64,000 nucleotides of DNA from Xanthobacteraceae bacterium (GTDB taxonomy: Bacteria > Pseudomonadota > Alphaproteobacteria > Rhizobiales > Xanthobacteraceae), in the NCBI GenBank assembly GCA_023954195.1, contig JAMLIK010000003.1, forward strand, positions 514,587 to 578,586, written 5' to 3'. Positions 42,040-51,187 of this stretch are shown here, piece after piece. Positions within the stretch are counted from its first letter, which is position 1. Each line of letters begins with the position of its first letter. The notes under the pieces were generated by a model. The model was not told the DNA's origin and searched no databases. It saw only the letters and a program-made list of their open reading frames with translations. The position numbers were made by a program, and so were the translations under genes.

Positions 42040-43161
42040 ATGTGCAGCAAGCATTCTCCGCGGATTCACGCCGACGAGTGGGTCCAGGTCAGATCAAAGG
42101 AGGAAATCCTCGCGACGCTGGATTCCAACGGGCGGCTCGACGAGCTGCCGTTCATGCCGGAGATGCTGAAATACTGCGGCGCCAGGGTGAAGGTCGGCAA
42201 GCGCGCGCACAAGACTTGCGATCCGGCGCTCGGCATCGGCGGCCGCAAGATGGCAAACACGGTGCATCTGTCGAATATCCGCTGCAACGGCGCCGCGCAT
42301 GACGGCTGCGAAGCGGGTTGTCTGATTTTCTGGAAAGAGGCGTGGTTGAAGCCGATCAATGCCGATTCGGCGAAGGCCGGTGCTGTCGATCCTCCGCCGG
42401 CGTCTTCAGCCAATGCCGGCTGCACGGAAGACGTGCTGTATTCCAGCATCCGCGTGCCGATGAAGCCCGGCGACACCGATCAGCTCTACGTCTGCCAGAA
42501 TACGCAGATCAAATTTGCCACGCAGCCGCTGCCGTGGTGGGATATCAGGCAGTACGTCGAGGACTACACCTCCGGCAATGTGCCGCTGAGCAGGCTTTTG
42601 GTTGGCCTCCTGTATTCAATGTATCGCACGGTTGCCGAAGCCGGCATTGGTCTTGGTTCCGCCATGCGCTGGACTTACGATCAGTTCCAGCGTGTGATCG
42701 GCGGCGTGCCGTATCCGATTCGCCCCTACGGCGTACCCAAAGGTTCGCCGGTGCCGCGCGCGACGCTGAACCTGGAAGTTGGCGAGAGGGTGCGCGTCAA
42801 GTCGTACAACGAAATCCTCAAGACGCTGGATTCAACCTATCGGAACCGCGGGCTTTACTTCGATGCGGAAATGGTGCCGTTCACCGAGCGCGAGTACGAA
42901 GTCGAGCGCCGGCAGAAGCAGATCATCGATGAAGCCTCATGCAAGATGATCAAGTTCAAGACCGACGCGATCATTCTGAAGGACGCTGTTTGTGAAGCAC
43001 GTTACGCGATCTGCCGCCGGTTCTGCCCGCGCGCGATCTATCCTTATTGGCGCGAGATCTGGCTAGAGCGCGTGGCGAAGGGGGCCGGGACGACCGCGGT
43101 CGAGGAGGGCTGCGCGGACAGGATTGAAGGATCACGGCGTGTCTTCGAAGCCCGACGATAA
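42040..43161 (+). CDS. Hypothetical Cys-rich protein with an internal domain duplication
   Basis: 373 residues, no function known to me. Two related modules are visible: residues 14-104 (WVQVRSKEEILATLDSNGRL...MLKYCG...RCNGAAHDGCEAGCLIFWKEAWLK) and 248-343 (GERVRVKSYNEILKTLDSTYRN...VCEARYAICRRFCPRAIYPYWREIWLE). Module 1 has C-x4-H-x2-C-x3-C (Cys82, His87, Cys90, Cys94), and module 2 a matching Cys318, Cys325, Cys329 set. This suggests a metal or Fe-S site in each. The linker contains a hydrophobic stretch (LSRLLVGLLYSMYRTVAEAGIGLG, about 183-206). It lies between the PIG-L and flippase genes and overlaps the flippase by a few bases, so it likely works in polysaccharide assembly. Confidence 0.7.
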   Translation: MCSKHSPRIHADEWVQVRSKEEILATLDSNGRLDELPFMPEMLKYCGARVKVGKRAHKTCDPALGIGGRKMANTVHLSNIRCNGAAHDGCEAGCLIFWKEAWLKPINADSAKAGAVDPPPASSANAGCTEDVLYSSIRVPMKPGDTDQLYVCQNTQIKFATQPLPWWDIRQYVEDYTSGNVPLSRLLVGLLYSMYRTVAEAGIGLGSAMRWTYDQFQRVIGGVPYPIRPYGVPKGSPVPRATLNLEVGERVRVKSYNEILKTLDSTYRNRGLYFDAEMVPFTEREYEVERRQKQIIDEASCKMIKFKTDAIILKDAVCEARYAICRRFCPRAIYPYWREIWLERVAKGAGTTAVEEGCADRIEGSRRVFEARR

Positions 43162-44656
43162 ATACTTTACGGAAAATAAAGCCTATGCCGGCCTTGGCCG
43201 GGCGTCGCTGCATAGCGGTGTGATATTCATCGCCGCGCGCGGCGCGAACATTTTCGTGCAACTGGCTTCGACGATCCTGCTGGCGCGCGTGCTCAGTCCA
43301 CATGATTTCGGTCTGGTGGCGATGGTGATCGCTCTGGTCGGCTTCGCGCCGATGCTGATCGATCTCGGCAGCAGCGAAGCGGCGACGCAGAAGACCCACA
43401 TTAGTCAGGCCGATATCAGCGCCTTGTTCTGGCTTAATATTTCTATCGCGACCATTCTCACGATTTTGCTCATCGGCGGGAGCGGCGCGGTGGCCGTGTT
43501 CTTCGGTGAGCCGTCTTTGACCGGCATCGCGCTGGCTTTGTCTTCGACATTCCTGCTCACAGCGCTCTCGACTCAGCACTATGCGCTCATGCGCCGGGCG
43601 ATGCAGTTCCGTCATATTGCGATAATCGACATCTCCGCAAACCTGATCGGCAGCGCCGTCAGTGTCGCTATGGCGTTGACCGGCTGGGGCTATTGGGCGT
43701 TGGTCGCAAAGCTGGTTGTCACGGCGGCGCTTGTGGTCGTCCTTGCATGGATAAGCTGTCGCTGGGTCCCCGGGCGTCCGCGCTTTTCATCCAATGTCAA
43801 GGAATTGGTCGGCTTCGGTCTGGGGGTGACCGGATTCACCATGACGGACTATCTGGCGAAGTCGGCGGATCGCATCGCGATCGGCTATTTTCTCGGTGCA
43901 GGTCCCCTGGGCTATTTTCAGAATGCATTCACGATCTACAGCAATGTGCTCAGCATCCTCACTGAACCCGGCCACAATATCGCCGCGTCGAGCTTGAGCA
44001 AGTTGCGCAATAACATCGACGAGTTGAAGCGCTCATGGAAGATGGCGCTCTCGCTGCTGAGCTTCTTCTCTACGCCGGCCTTTGCGGTGCTCGCGGTCAT
44101 CGGGCAAGATTTTGTCGTGCTGCTACTCGGGCAAAAATGGGCGCCTGCCGGCCCTTTGCTATGCATTTTCGCGCTCCGCGGCATCGCGCAGAGTGCCGAA
44201 CGCACGCTGGGATGGATGCATGTCGCCGCCGGCCGCGCGGATCGCTTGATGCGTTGGGGGGTGATAAGCGCCCTTGTCCAACTCCTTGCATTGGCGGCTG
44301 GCCTGCCGTTTGGGGTCGCCGGGGTAGCGATCGCGTATGCGGTCGCGATGTTCGGTCTGTCCGTGCCGGCATTGGTCTATTCGGGCCGTCCGTTCGGCAT
44401 TGGCGCCAGGGACGTCCTGCAAGCCGTCGGGCCGCAGACGATTGCGGGATTGACGGGCGTCGCCGCGACGTTCATCGTGCAAGTCGAGTTGTTAGGCGAC
44501 GTGGCGCAGTTCACGCGCATGATTGCGTCCGGCGCCGTCTGTCTTGCGGCTTACCTCGCGGTCGCGGTCGGTATCTTCAGGGTCACCGGTCCGCTGCAGC
44601 TTGCTTTTTCCTTGTTGCGTGATGTCCGCGCCATTCGTTCGCCCGCTAGCACGTGA
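43139..44656 (+). CDS. Lipopolysaccharide/oligosaccharide flippase (WzxC/MOP superfamily)
   Basis: About 505 residues with around 14 TM segments. SLHSGVIFIAARGANIFVQLASTILLARVLSPHDFGLVAMVIALVGF is the classic Polysacc_synt_3 opening, followed by DLGSSEAATQKTHISQADISALFWLN. I prefer GTG 43139, which has GAAGGA about 8 bases upstream, over TTG 43124; both lie inside the previous gene. It would flip the lipid-linked repeat unit across the inner membrane for the Wzy-type polymerase. The C-terminal codons seem to overlap a degenerate copy of the GAGCATGATC-type repeat (44645-44678). Confidence 0.88.
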   Translation: MSSKPDDKYFTENKAYAGLGRASLHSGVIFIAARGANIFVQLASTILLARVLSPHDFGLVAMVIALVGFAPMLIDLGSSEAATQKTHISQADISALFWLNISIATILTILLIGGSGAVAVFFGEPSLTGIALALSSTFLLTALSTQHYALMRRAMQFRHIAIIDISANLIGSAVSVAMALTGWGYWALVAKLVVTAALVVVLAWISCRWVPGRPRFSSNVKELVGFGLGVTGFTMTDYLAKSADRIAIGYFLGAGPLGYFQNAFTIYSNVLSILTEPGHNIAASSLSKLRNNIDELKRSWKMALSLLSFFSTPAFAVLAVIGQDFVVLLLGQKWAPAGPLLCIFALRGIAQSAERTLGWMHVAAGRADRLMRWGVISALVQLLALAAGLPFGVAGVAIAYAVAMFGLSVPALVYSGRPFGIGARDVLQAVGPQTIAGLTGVAATFIVQVELLGDVAQFTRMIASGAVCLAAYLAVAVGIFRVTGPLQLAFSLLRDVRAIRSPAST

Positions 44657-44677
44657 TCCGAGAAAGTGGGTGCACCG

Positions 44678-45139
44678 ATGAAACGTCTTGAACGATTTCT
44701 CGTCGATTTCGACAGCGGCTCATCCGGCGCGGTATCCCGCGTCGTGCTCGGCCTGTGTATTCCGCCGGCCTTCCGCGCGCTGTCCGGCGATCCGGTTGCG
44801 GTCTGGATCGATCTGGTGCTGTTTCTCACGCTGCTGGTCGGCTTGCGAGTTGTGCCGGCCGTCTTGCGAAAGTTGCTGCCGTTTTCGACAGAGGCGAAGC
44901 AAATTTGGTTCGATCGACGCCAGATCGCCAAGCTGCACGACAGCTATCAATGGCAAAAGTTGTTTTGGATCGGTCTCGGCCTGGTCCCGTATGCTGTCGT
45001 CAACGGCGGCTTCGGGCCCGGCGAACGGGTTTTGACCGCATTCTGCTTGATCGGAGGCGGCATCGGATTGGCGCTCTGGCGCCGGGTCAATACAGCGTCG
45101 CCGGCGCCGCAACTCAAGGCGGAAGTTCTCGCCAAATAG
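44678..45139 (+). CDS. Hypothetical membrane protein
   Basis: 153 residues. Hydrophobic stretches at about 33-62 (VAVWIDLVLFLTLLVGLRVVPAV) and two more towards the C-terminus (LFWIGLGLVPYAVVNGGF, VLTAFCLIGGGIGLALW) suggest three or four membrane passes. I recognise no family. The Shine-Dalgarno is weak (GTGGGTGC), possibly derived from a palindromic repeat. Its place between the flippase and a minus-strand hypothetical gives no further clue. Confidence 0.6.
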   Translation: MKRLERFLVDFDSGSSGAVSRVVLGLCIPPAFRALSGDPVAVWIDLVLFLTLLVGLRVVPAVLRKLLPFSTEAKQIWFDRRQIAKLHDSYQWQKLFWIGLGLVPYAVVNGGFGPGERVLTAFCLIGGGIGLALWRRVNTASPAPQLKAEVLAK

Positions 45140-45146
45140 GCTTTCG

Positions 45147-46619
45147 CTAAAAGCGGAGCGGTTTCGAGGGAAGCTCGCGGCATTCCGAATAGACTGAACG
45201 GTCCTGCAAATCCGACCGTTCCAGACACTGCGCGGTGTCGGTGACCGTTCCGGCGACGCTGAAGTCATAGGCCTGATTTTTGAACATCAAGACATAGCGT
45301 CCGGGCGGCAGCGTGAAGTCCGGATCCGCTGCGCGGATGGCGACCATTTCCTGGTTCCCCGGAACTGGAGCAATGCGCAGGTCGATCGCCCCACCGCGAA
45401 CCGCCCACGTATCCTCGATAGCCATCGCCGTTGGTTTGCCGCCAGTGAATGCGGTTGCCTGCATCACCTGTGCGACGACGCGCACCGATGCGCTCTCGGG
45501 GACATGGGTCGCGAGATCGCGATGATAGGCCAGGAACGACAAGCGTCCATCAACAAACGGTGCCGGGGCCGGTTTTGTGAACGTGGTCGAAATCGAGACA
45601 CGTGCATCGGGAATGCGGATCGGCAACGCATCGAGCGCGGTGAGTTGTCCGTTGTTGACGGCATAGATGCCGTACGTATCGGGCATTGCCATTGTGGGTG
45701 CCGCGCGTGCGTTCGGCGCCGAGGCCGCCGACGCCTCGTGCTCGGCTTTCGGCGCCGGCCATGGCACCCGAGCGAGTATATCTGCAACCTCTTGGCGCGC
45801 TGGCGCCAACCAGGACACGTCACTCCACAGCCGTGGAGCGATCAAACCCGTCCCGACTATCATCAGCACGATCAGCAACAGCACCTCAACCGCGAGGATG
45901 ATTTTAGTCCCTCTTTTACGTGCGGTTGGAGTTTTCGCAGCCGTCCCGACGTCTTGAATGATCCCAGGCGGCGGTGCTGTCTCATGGGTGGAGAGAACCC
46001 TATTTTCCGAGCCGACAGGATCGATCGGAAATTCCTGTTCCGAAGCGCGGGCGGTGGGGCGGCGATCCCGTTCGGGTCTCGGCGGCGGAAAATCGGCCGT
46101 GCGGTTGCGTGCCGGCGACGGCGCGACGAATGTATCGCGCCTCGAAAACGGCGCTTCCGTCTTTTCTGTGAAGTTGGACGAGAACCCATCGTTCCGCGCG
46201 AATATGGGAGGTTGAGCAGCGGCCTTGAATTCCCGCGGATATGATCTCTGGGGAGGAGAAGCGGCGGGCTGCTCCACGTCTGGGCGATATATCGCCCTGA
46301 ATTCACGCGCGAGGGCGAGGACCTCCTCTTGGAGATGTTTGAGCTCCAATCGGCACCGCTCGGCTTCAATGCGCGACGGCTCATTGCGCTCAATGCCGCC
46401 GGTGCGGCGCGGTCGATTGGACGACACAGCATATGACGAACCCGGGCTGCGCTGCTCCGCCGCCTCATGCGGGTCTCCGCGCAAAAGTGCCGTGCGGTAA
46501 CGTCGCTGTGTCAGGCGGGAAGGCGCAGGGGTTCCTTGCGGCAAGCCGGACGCCGGCCGCAACCTGCGATGATCGCCACTGGACACATTACGCCTCAAAG
46601 CAAACCTCAGCCTTACCAC
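45147..46619 (-). CDS. Hypothetical single-pass membrane protein
   Basis: 490 residues from GTG 46619; the true start is uncertain because the first 80 codons are Arg-rich and unconserved in look. Residues about 82-110 form a coiled-coil-like helix (EAERCRLELKHLQEEVLALAREFRAIY). A Pro/Arg-rich disordered part comes next, then one TM segment (KIILAVEVLLLIVLMIVGTGLIAP, about 235-258) and a C-terminal periplasmic domain of about 200 residues with beta-strand character (VRGGAIDLRIAP, FTLPPGRYVLMFKNQAYDFSVAGTVTDTAQCLER). No family recognised. It is probably an inner-membrane component of the polysaccharide locus. Confidence 0.65.
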   Translation of the reverse strand: MVRLRFALRRNVSSGDHRRLRPASGLPQGTPAPSRLTQRRYRTALLRGDPHEAAEQRSPGSSYAVSSNRPRRTGGIERNEPSRIEAERCRLELKHLQEEVLALAREFRAIYRPDVEQPAASPPQRSYPREFKAAAQPPIFARNDGFSSNFTEKTEAPFSRRDTFVAPSPARNRTADFPPPRPERDRRPTARASEQEFPIDPVGSENRVLSTHETAPPPGIIQDVGTAAKTPTARKRGTKIILAVEVLLLIVLMIVGTGLIAPRLWSDVSWLAPARQEVADILARVPWPAPKAEHEASAASAPNARAAPTMAMPDTYGIYAVNNGQLTALDALPIRIPDARVSISTTFTKPAPAPFVDGRLSFLAYHRDLATHVPESASVRVVAQVMQATAFTGGKPTAMAIEDTWAVRGGAIDLRIAPVPGNQEMVAIRAADPDFTLPPGRYVLMFKNQAYDFSVAGTVTDTAQCLERSDLQDRSVYSECRELPSKPLRF

Positions 46620-46880
46620 GGAAGCCCAAGTCGGGCCGGAAGCTCGTTTGCCGGCAACTTGTCATCGAGCGCCCGAAACAACGGGACCTCGAGGCTTTGT
46701 CAGTACCCGATTGGGGACCCGTATCGGGCAGGGGGAACTCTCAGTCCGTCCCGCGACAGTCCCACGAATTCGTTAACCATGTATTTAGAGGGTTTGCTAA
46801 CCTTTCGAGGGCGGACAATGCCACCGCGGGCAGGGGTTGAGGTTTGCGCTGCCTAGATTGGGGCGGATCTCGCGCAGGCG

Positions 46881-48002
46881 TCAGGTCCGCGAGGCAATTC
46901 GGTCCAACCGCTCGGCGCGGGTTTGCATCCCCGTCGCAGGCGTCAGCCCAAGCACACTGAACACGGTTTGGATGCGATACAGCCAATCGTGACGTCGCGC
47001 GGCCTCGCGGACGTTTCTGGCCCGAACAGTTCGCAATCGGATGGGATCGTGGTTCAGCTCAGCCAGGATGTCGGCAATGTCCGGGGAATCAAATGGCAGG
47101 TGGATCACGGCGTCCGGCCAGTCAAACTGCTGCTTGAATGTGTCGGTGCGTGGCGCCTCGCCGATCATGGCGGCGCCGGCGGCGATGCCCTCGTAGAAAC
47201 GTGCCGAAATTTCATCGCGGCCAGCGGTGAATTCGGGATCGTTGACGTGGCTGCGATTGGCGATGAAGTAGTTGCTGCGCTTCAGCAGCGTCGCCAGCAT
47301 GATGCGATGCTCTTGCGGATTGTCAACCCGGAACGTGCGTTGCTTGAGATCGGAGCCGCTCGCGGCGACCGTATCGTAATAATAGAAGCAATTGCGCCGG
47401 GCGGCGTCATCCAGCAGGGCTCTATGCGTCACCTGCGAGCGTCTGCCGATGTTGCAGACCTCAATCGGGCGCGATTGGTCAAGCGTGTCCGGTGCAAAAC
47501 GTAAAACATCAGTCCCGAGTGGAAGATAGCTGCATGGGCGGCCCGTAATACGCGCGATATCATCGACGCAATGCTGCAAGCCAAGAAAAATATGATCGAA
47601 CTCGGAGAGCAGTTCGAGCAAGTATTCTGGCAGCTGATTGATCCACACTTCGGTAATGAAGCAGGCTGCCTTGCGGCAGTTCTGGCGCCAATTTGATACC
47701 GTTGATAGCGAATAGAGTTCGAAAGCATTGCTGAAGACAGGAAAGAACAGCTCATAATCGCGCGTTAGCGTGATATGATTGCGCGGAGGCGGCGTTAATC
47801 GGCGAGCTATACGTGATGATCCGGTTGCCGCGCGGGCCAGCTTATAGGAGCGTCGGGAAAATTCGATAGCGGGCAGATGGGCCGGATCAATACGTTCCGC
47901 GCCGGTTACAGACTGAAACGTATCCTCGAACTCGTAGGCAAGACAAAATGCGACCAGATCGGAAATGCGTCGTTGAGATAGTAGCAGGATGTTGCTGTGC
48001 AC
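46881..48002 (-). CDS. Glycosyltransferase family 1-like (CgeB-type, Glyco_trans_1_2)
   Basis: 373 residues. The N-terminal half is poorly conserved (MHSNILLLSQRRISDLVAF). The C-terminal half has the GT-B donor-site pattern of CgeB-like enzymes: GRPCSYLPLGTDVLRFAP, IEVCNIGRRSQVTHRALLDDA, HRIMLATLLKRSNYFIANRSH, and GRDEISARFYEGIAAGAAMIGEAPRTDTFKQQF, which includes the conserved RFYE-x7-G motif. It should add a sugar during glycan assembly. It is divergent from ugd across a 355-bp gap. Confidence 0.8.
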   Translation of the reverse strand: MHSNILLLSQRRISDLVAFCLAYEFEDTFQSVTGAERIDPAHLPAIEFSRRSYKLARAATGSSRIARRLTPPPRNHITLTRDYELFFPVFSNAFELYSLSTVSNWRQNCRKAACFITEVWINQLPEYLLELLSEFDHIFLGLQHCVDDIARITGRPCSYLPLGTDVLRFAPDTLDQSRPIEVCNIGRRSQVTHRALLDDAARRNCFYYYDTVAASGSDLKQRTFRVDNPQEHRIMLATLLKRSNYFIANRSHVNDPEFTAGRDEISARFYEGIAAGAAMIGEAPRTDTFKQQFDWPDAVIHLPFDSPDIADILAELNHDPIRLRTVRARNVREAARRHDWLYRIQTVFSVLGLTPATGMQTRAERLDRIASRT

Positions 48003-48357
48003 GAGTGCGCGCCTGCGATGAGTTCGATTTTTGTGGTGCGACTAAGACAAAAACCATGTTTCCGCAAGGGAGACAATGTCTAGCCGGAATATTCAATCGA
48101 CACCGTTAATTCAATGTATTGAATCTGACTTTTCGTGCGCCCACGGTTTGCAATGGCGGGTATGCTTCCGGTGCGGAACGGAGTTGGTCGCTTGCTGTCC
48201 GCAGTTGCGCGGGTTCGACGACTGGGCGGCACGTAAATTATCCATATGCGCGGAGAGAGTGCGTTAAGCGCCAACTTGGCGCTGATCCTCATTTCGTCGG
48301 AATGCGAAAAGCTTTAATACCTGATGTCAGTCACACCGTCATGATTTGGATTTACTG
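48003..48357. other. Divergent intergenic region, 355 bp
   Basis: No gene, repeat or hairpin that I can support. Two short overlapping ORFs (48076-48267 plus, 48080-48292 minus) have no recognisable content. It should carry the promoters of the glycosyltransferase gene and ugd. Confidence 0.5.
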
Positions 48358-49668
48358 ATGCGCATCGCCATGATCGGCACGGGGTATGTGGGCCTGGTCT
48401 CGGGAGCCTGCTTCGCGGACTTCGGACACGAGGTGATCTGCGTCGACAAGAACCCGGACAAGATCGCGGCGCTGAAGCGCGGCGAGATGCCGATCTTCGA
48501 GCCGGGGCTCGATGCGCTGGTCGCGTCCAACGTCAAGGCTGGCCGGTTGTCGTTCTCAACCGATCTCGCGCAGCCGATCGCGGACGCCGACGCGGTGTTC
48601 ATTGCCGTCGGCACGCCGTCGCGGCGCGGCGACGGTCACGCGGATTTGAGTTACGTGCATGCGGCGGCGCGCGAGATCGCGCGTGCGTTGAACGGCTTTA
48701 CCGTCGTCATCACCAAGTCGACCGTGCCGGTCGGCACCGGCGACGAGGTCGAACGGCTGATTCGCGAGACCAACCCATTGGCGGATGTCGCGGTCGCCTC
48801 CAATCCTGAGTTCTTGCGCGAAGGTGCCGCGATTCGCGACTTTAAGCATCCGGACCGGATCGTGGTCGGCACCGACGATGAACGCGCGCGGCACGTGATC
48901 GGCGACATCTACCGGCCGCTCTATCTCAACCAGGCGCCGATCATGTACACGGCGCGGCGTACCGCGGAGCTGATTAAGTACGCAGCAAATGCGTTTCTTG
49001 CCACCAAGATTACCTTTATCAACGAAATCGCGGATTTGTCCGAAAAGGTCGGCGCCAACGTGCAAGAGGTTGCCCGCGGCATCGGCCTCGACAATCGCAT
49101 AGGCACCAAGTTCCTGCACGCCGGCCCCGGCTTCGGCGGCTCGTGCTTCCCTAAAGATACCCGTGCACTGGTGAAGACCGCGCAGGACAACGACGTGCAA
49201 CTGCGTATCGTCGAGGCGACCTTGGCTGTGAATGACAATCGCAAGCGGGCAATGGCACGCAAGGTGGCGCATGCGCTCGGCGGCAGCCTGCGCGGTAAGA
49301 CGGTCGCGCTGCTCGGGCTCACTTTCAAGCCCGACACCGATGACATGCGCGAGGCGCCGTCCATTCCGTTGGTCACTAGCTTACACGACATGGGCGCCAC
49401 GGTGCGCGCGTTCGATCCGATCGGCATGGAGCAGGCCAAGCGCGAACTGCCTGATATCGAGTATTGCAACGATGCCTATAGCTGTGCGCAGGGCGCTGAC
49501 GCGCTTGTCATCGTGACCGAATGGGTGCAATTCCGCGCACTCGATCTCACGCGCCTCAGAGCTGCGATGACCACACCCGTGATGGTCGATTTGCGCAACG
49601 TCTATCAGCCGGAAGAGATGATTGAAGCCGGCTTCACCTATGAGAGTGTCGGCCGTCCGACGGCATAG
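48358..49668 (+). CDS. ugd: UDP-glucose 6-dehydrogenase
   Basis: 436 residues, complete. Rossmann GTGYVGLVSGACFADFG at 7-23; TKSTVPVGTGDE; SNPEFLREGAAIRDFKHPDRIVVG; the conserved Lys/Asn in ELIKYAANAFLATKITFINEIA; and the catalytic Cys263 in GPGFGGSCFPKDTRAL. It makes UDP-glucuronate with 2 NAD+, supplying acidic sugar for the polymer. The ATG at 48358 is preferred over one 12 bases upstream because MRIAMIGTGYVG is the family start. It closes the polysaccharide locus. Confidence 0.95.
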   Translation: MRIAMIGTGYVGLVSGACFADFGHEVICVDKNPDKIAALKRGEMPIFEPGLDALVASNVKAGRLSFSTDLAQPIADADAVFIAVGTPSRRGDGHADLSYVHAAAREIARALNGFTVVITKSTVPVGTGDEVERLIRETNPLADVAVASNPEFLREGAAIRDFKHPDRIVVGTDDERARHVIGDIYRPLYLNQAPIMYTARRTAELIKYAANAFLATKITFINEIADLSEKVGANVQEVARGIGLDNRIGTKFLHAGPGFGGSCFPKDTRALVKTAQDNDVQLRIVEATLAVNDNRKRAMARKVAHALGGSLRGKTVALLGLTFKPDTDDMREAPSIPLVTSLHDMGATVRAFDPIGMEQAKRELPDIEYCNDAYSCAQGADALVIVTEWVQFRALDLTRLRAAMTTPVMVDLRNVYQPEEMIEAGFTYESVGRPTA

Positions 49669-49951
49669 TTTCTAAGTATCCTCGATCTCGGACAGTTGGG
49701 AGGCGCGCGCTCGTTCGATCCGCGGACGTTCGCCCCGACCTGAACGAACCGGCTCGGTCACAAGCCTCGCGTGAAGCCAGTCCGACCGCCGCGGTCATCG
49801 ACAGGAACGGGACGTGGAGACGGACGACCCGAAATCGTTGAAATCCGCCAGCCATCGCGCAGAGACGGAAGCTGGAAAAAGCCACCCCGGAAAGCCCGCG
49901 AAAGACGGCCGATCCGGGTGATCGACACGGATACGGTTCGCCGGGTCTGGG

Positions 49952-50026
49952 TGGTGGGCGCGACAGGGATCGAACCTGTGACCCCTACCATGTCAAGGTA
50001 GTGCTCTCCCGCTGAGCTACGCGCCC
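49952..50026 (-). tRNA. tRNA-Val (anticodon GAC)
   Basis: On the minus strand GGGCGCG pairs with CGCGCCC (acceptor, 7 bp). Next follow the D arm GCTC...GAGC, anticodon stem CTACC/GGTAG around loop TTGACAT (anticodon GAC), a 5-base variable loop, and the T arm ACAGG-TTCGATC-CCTGT. Discriminator A and the CCA are encoded (75 nt in all). All arms are perfect. Confidence 0.97.
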
Positions 50027-50369
50027 GCTCAAGCTCGTTCGGTCGAAGTCGGATCCGAACGGCTCCAGCATGGTGCTCCGGAGCGCCTTGCGGCGCGGCC
50101 GAAACAAATTCCGGCGTGTTTGGGCACGCCGGTCGGGTCGGCACTCCTATATCGGCTCCCCTCGGGCGGCGCAAGCCAAGATGTCCGAAAGTCGGCTTTC
50201 GGAACGGTCTGAAAATGGTTTTGAATGGGCCTCGATGTCGGCGGGCGCGGATGAGATCCCGTGAATCATGATCTCATTCCCGCCGTTTGGGCATGACCTG
50301 TTGAAAAGCCGGTTTCGGCCTTCACGTTCGTGCCCAGGCGCGCGAAACGGGCGGCAGGGGCTGTCGGGC
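50027..50369. other. Gene-free stretch with hairpin and degenerate repeat
   Basis: 343 bp between the tRNA and the DMT-type gene. ATGAGATC (50251-50258) and GATCTCAT (50270-50277) form a perfect 8-bp stem with an 11-base loop. The following 50285-50330 (GGGCATGACCTG...GAAAAGCCGGTTTCGG) looks like a decayed member of the GCATGATC/CCGGTTTTC extragenic repeat family. No gene. Confidence 0.45.
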
Positions 50370-50822
50370 ATGGGGCTTGTTGAATTCCTGGGGTTGGCGG
50401 CGTTCGCCGTGATCGGCGGCGCCGCCATCGTATTCCAGGCGGCGGTCAACGCGGACTTGCGCGCGGCGCTGTATTCGGCGTCCTGGGCGGCGCTGGTCAG
50501 CTATGTCGGCGGCGCGCTGGCGATGGTGATCTTCGTCCTGCTCAGCCGGTCGCCGTGGCCGGCGAGCGGCGACCTCGCCAGGACCTCATGGCTGTCGTGG
50601 ACCGGCGGTCTGTTCGGCGCGATCTATGTGGTGGCGGCGATTTTGCTGTTGCCGAGGCTCGGCGCGACGACGCTGCTGGCGCTGTTCGTCGCCGGGCAGA
50701 TGGTGATGTCGGTGGTGCTCGATCACTATGGCATTCTCGGCGTGCCGCAGCACGCCATCGATCTGCCGCGCCTGCTCGGTTGCGGGCTTCTGGTGGCGGC
50801 GGTGATCCTGATCCGGGTTTGA
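50370..50822 (+). CDS. DMT superfamily inner-membrane protein (DUF606/YdcZ-like)
   Basis: 150 residues with four or five TM segments (VEFLGLAAFAVIGGAAIVFQAAVNADL, SYVGGALAMVIFVLL, WTGGLFGAIYVVAAILLLPRLGATTLLALFVAGQMVMSVVLDHYG, LLGCGLLVAAVILI). The sequence matches the DUF606 half-size family, where the AxxxxAxxxN opening and the LGATTLLALFVAGQ helix are typical. Substrate unknown. The ATG at 50370 (GGCAGGGG upstream) is the family-like start; an earlier in-frame ATG at 50268 lies in the hairpin/repeat region. Confidence 0.82.
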   Translation: MGLVEFLGLAAFAVIGGAAIVFQAAVNADLRAALYSASWAALVSYVGGALAMVIFVLLSRSPWPASGDLARTSWLSWTGGLFGAIYVVAAILLLPRLGATTLLALFVAGQMVMSVVLDHYGILGVPQHAIDLPRLLGCGLLVAAVILIRV

Positions 50823-50827
50823 CCGCC

Positions 50828-51187
50828 TCACGCCGCCAGCAGCTTGTTCACCTCGTTGACCAGTTCGCGCAAATGCACCGGCTTGGCCAGCACCTTGGCG
50901 TTTTTCGGCGCCGCCGAATCCGAATTCAGCGCCACCGCCGCGAAGCCGGTGATGAACATGATCTTGATGTCCGGATCGAGTTCGGAGGCCCGGCGCGCCA
51001 GCTCGATGCCGTCCATTTCCGGCATCACGATATCGGTCAGCAGCATCTCGAACGGCTCCTCGCGCAGTCTCTGATAGGCGGAGAGACCGTTGTCAAATGA
51101 CGAAACCCGATAGCCGGCGTTTTCCAGCGCCTTGACCAGGAACCTGCGCATATCGTTATCGTCTTCGGCAAGGAGTATCTTGTGCAT
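50828..51187 (-). CDS. cpdR: CpdR single-domain response regulator
   Basis: 119 residues forming only a receiver domain: acidic pair Asp9/Asp10, phospho-acceptor Asp52 in LLTDIVMPEMDGIELARRASEL, Thr80 in MFITGFAAVAL, Lys102 in VLAKPVHLRELVNEV. The MFITGFAAV and HLRELVNEV segments are diagnostic of alphaproteobacterial CpdR, the adaptor that primes ClpXP for cell-cycle proteolysis when unphosphorylated. The motif usually reads KPFHL; here it is KPVHL. It is divergent from the N-formylglutamate amidohydrolase gene, a common neighbour in this group. Confidence 0.9.
   Translation of the reverse strand: MHKILLAEDDNDMRRFLVKALENAGYRVSSFDNGLSAYQRLREEPFEMLLTDIVMPEMDGIELARRASELDPDIKIMFITGFAAVALNSDSAAPKNAKVLAKPVHLRELVNEVNKLLAA

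Noticed and set aside
48076..48292. Two short overlapping ORFs, one with several Cys residues
   Set aside because: Cys spacing gives no convincing zinc-ribbon, there is no ribosome-binding site, and both lie in a divergent promoter region.
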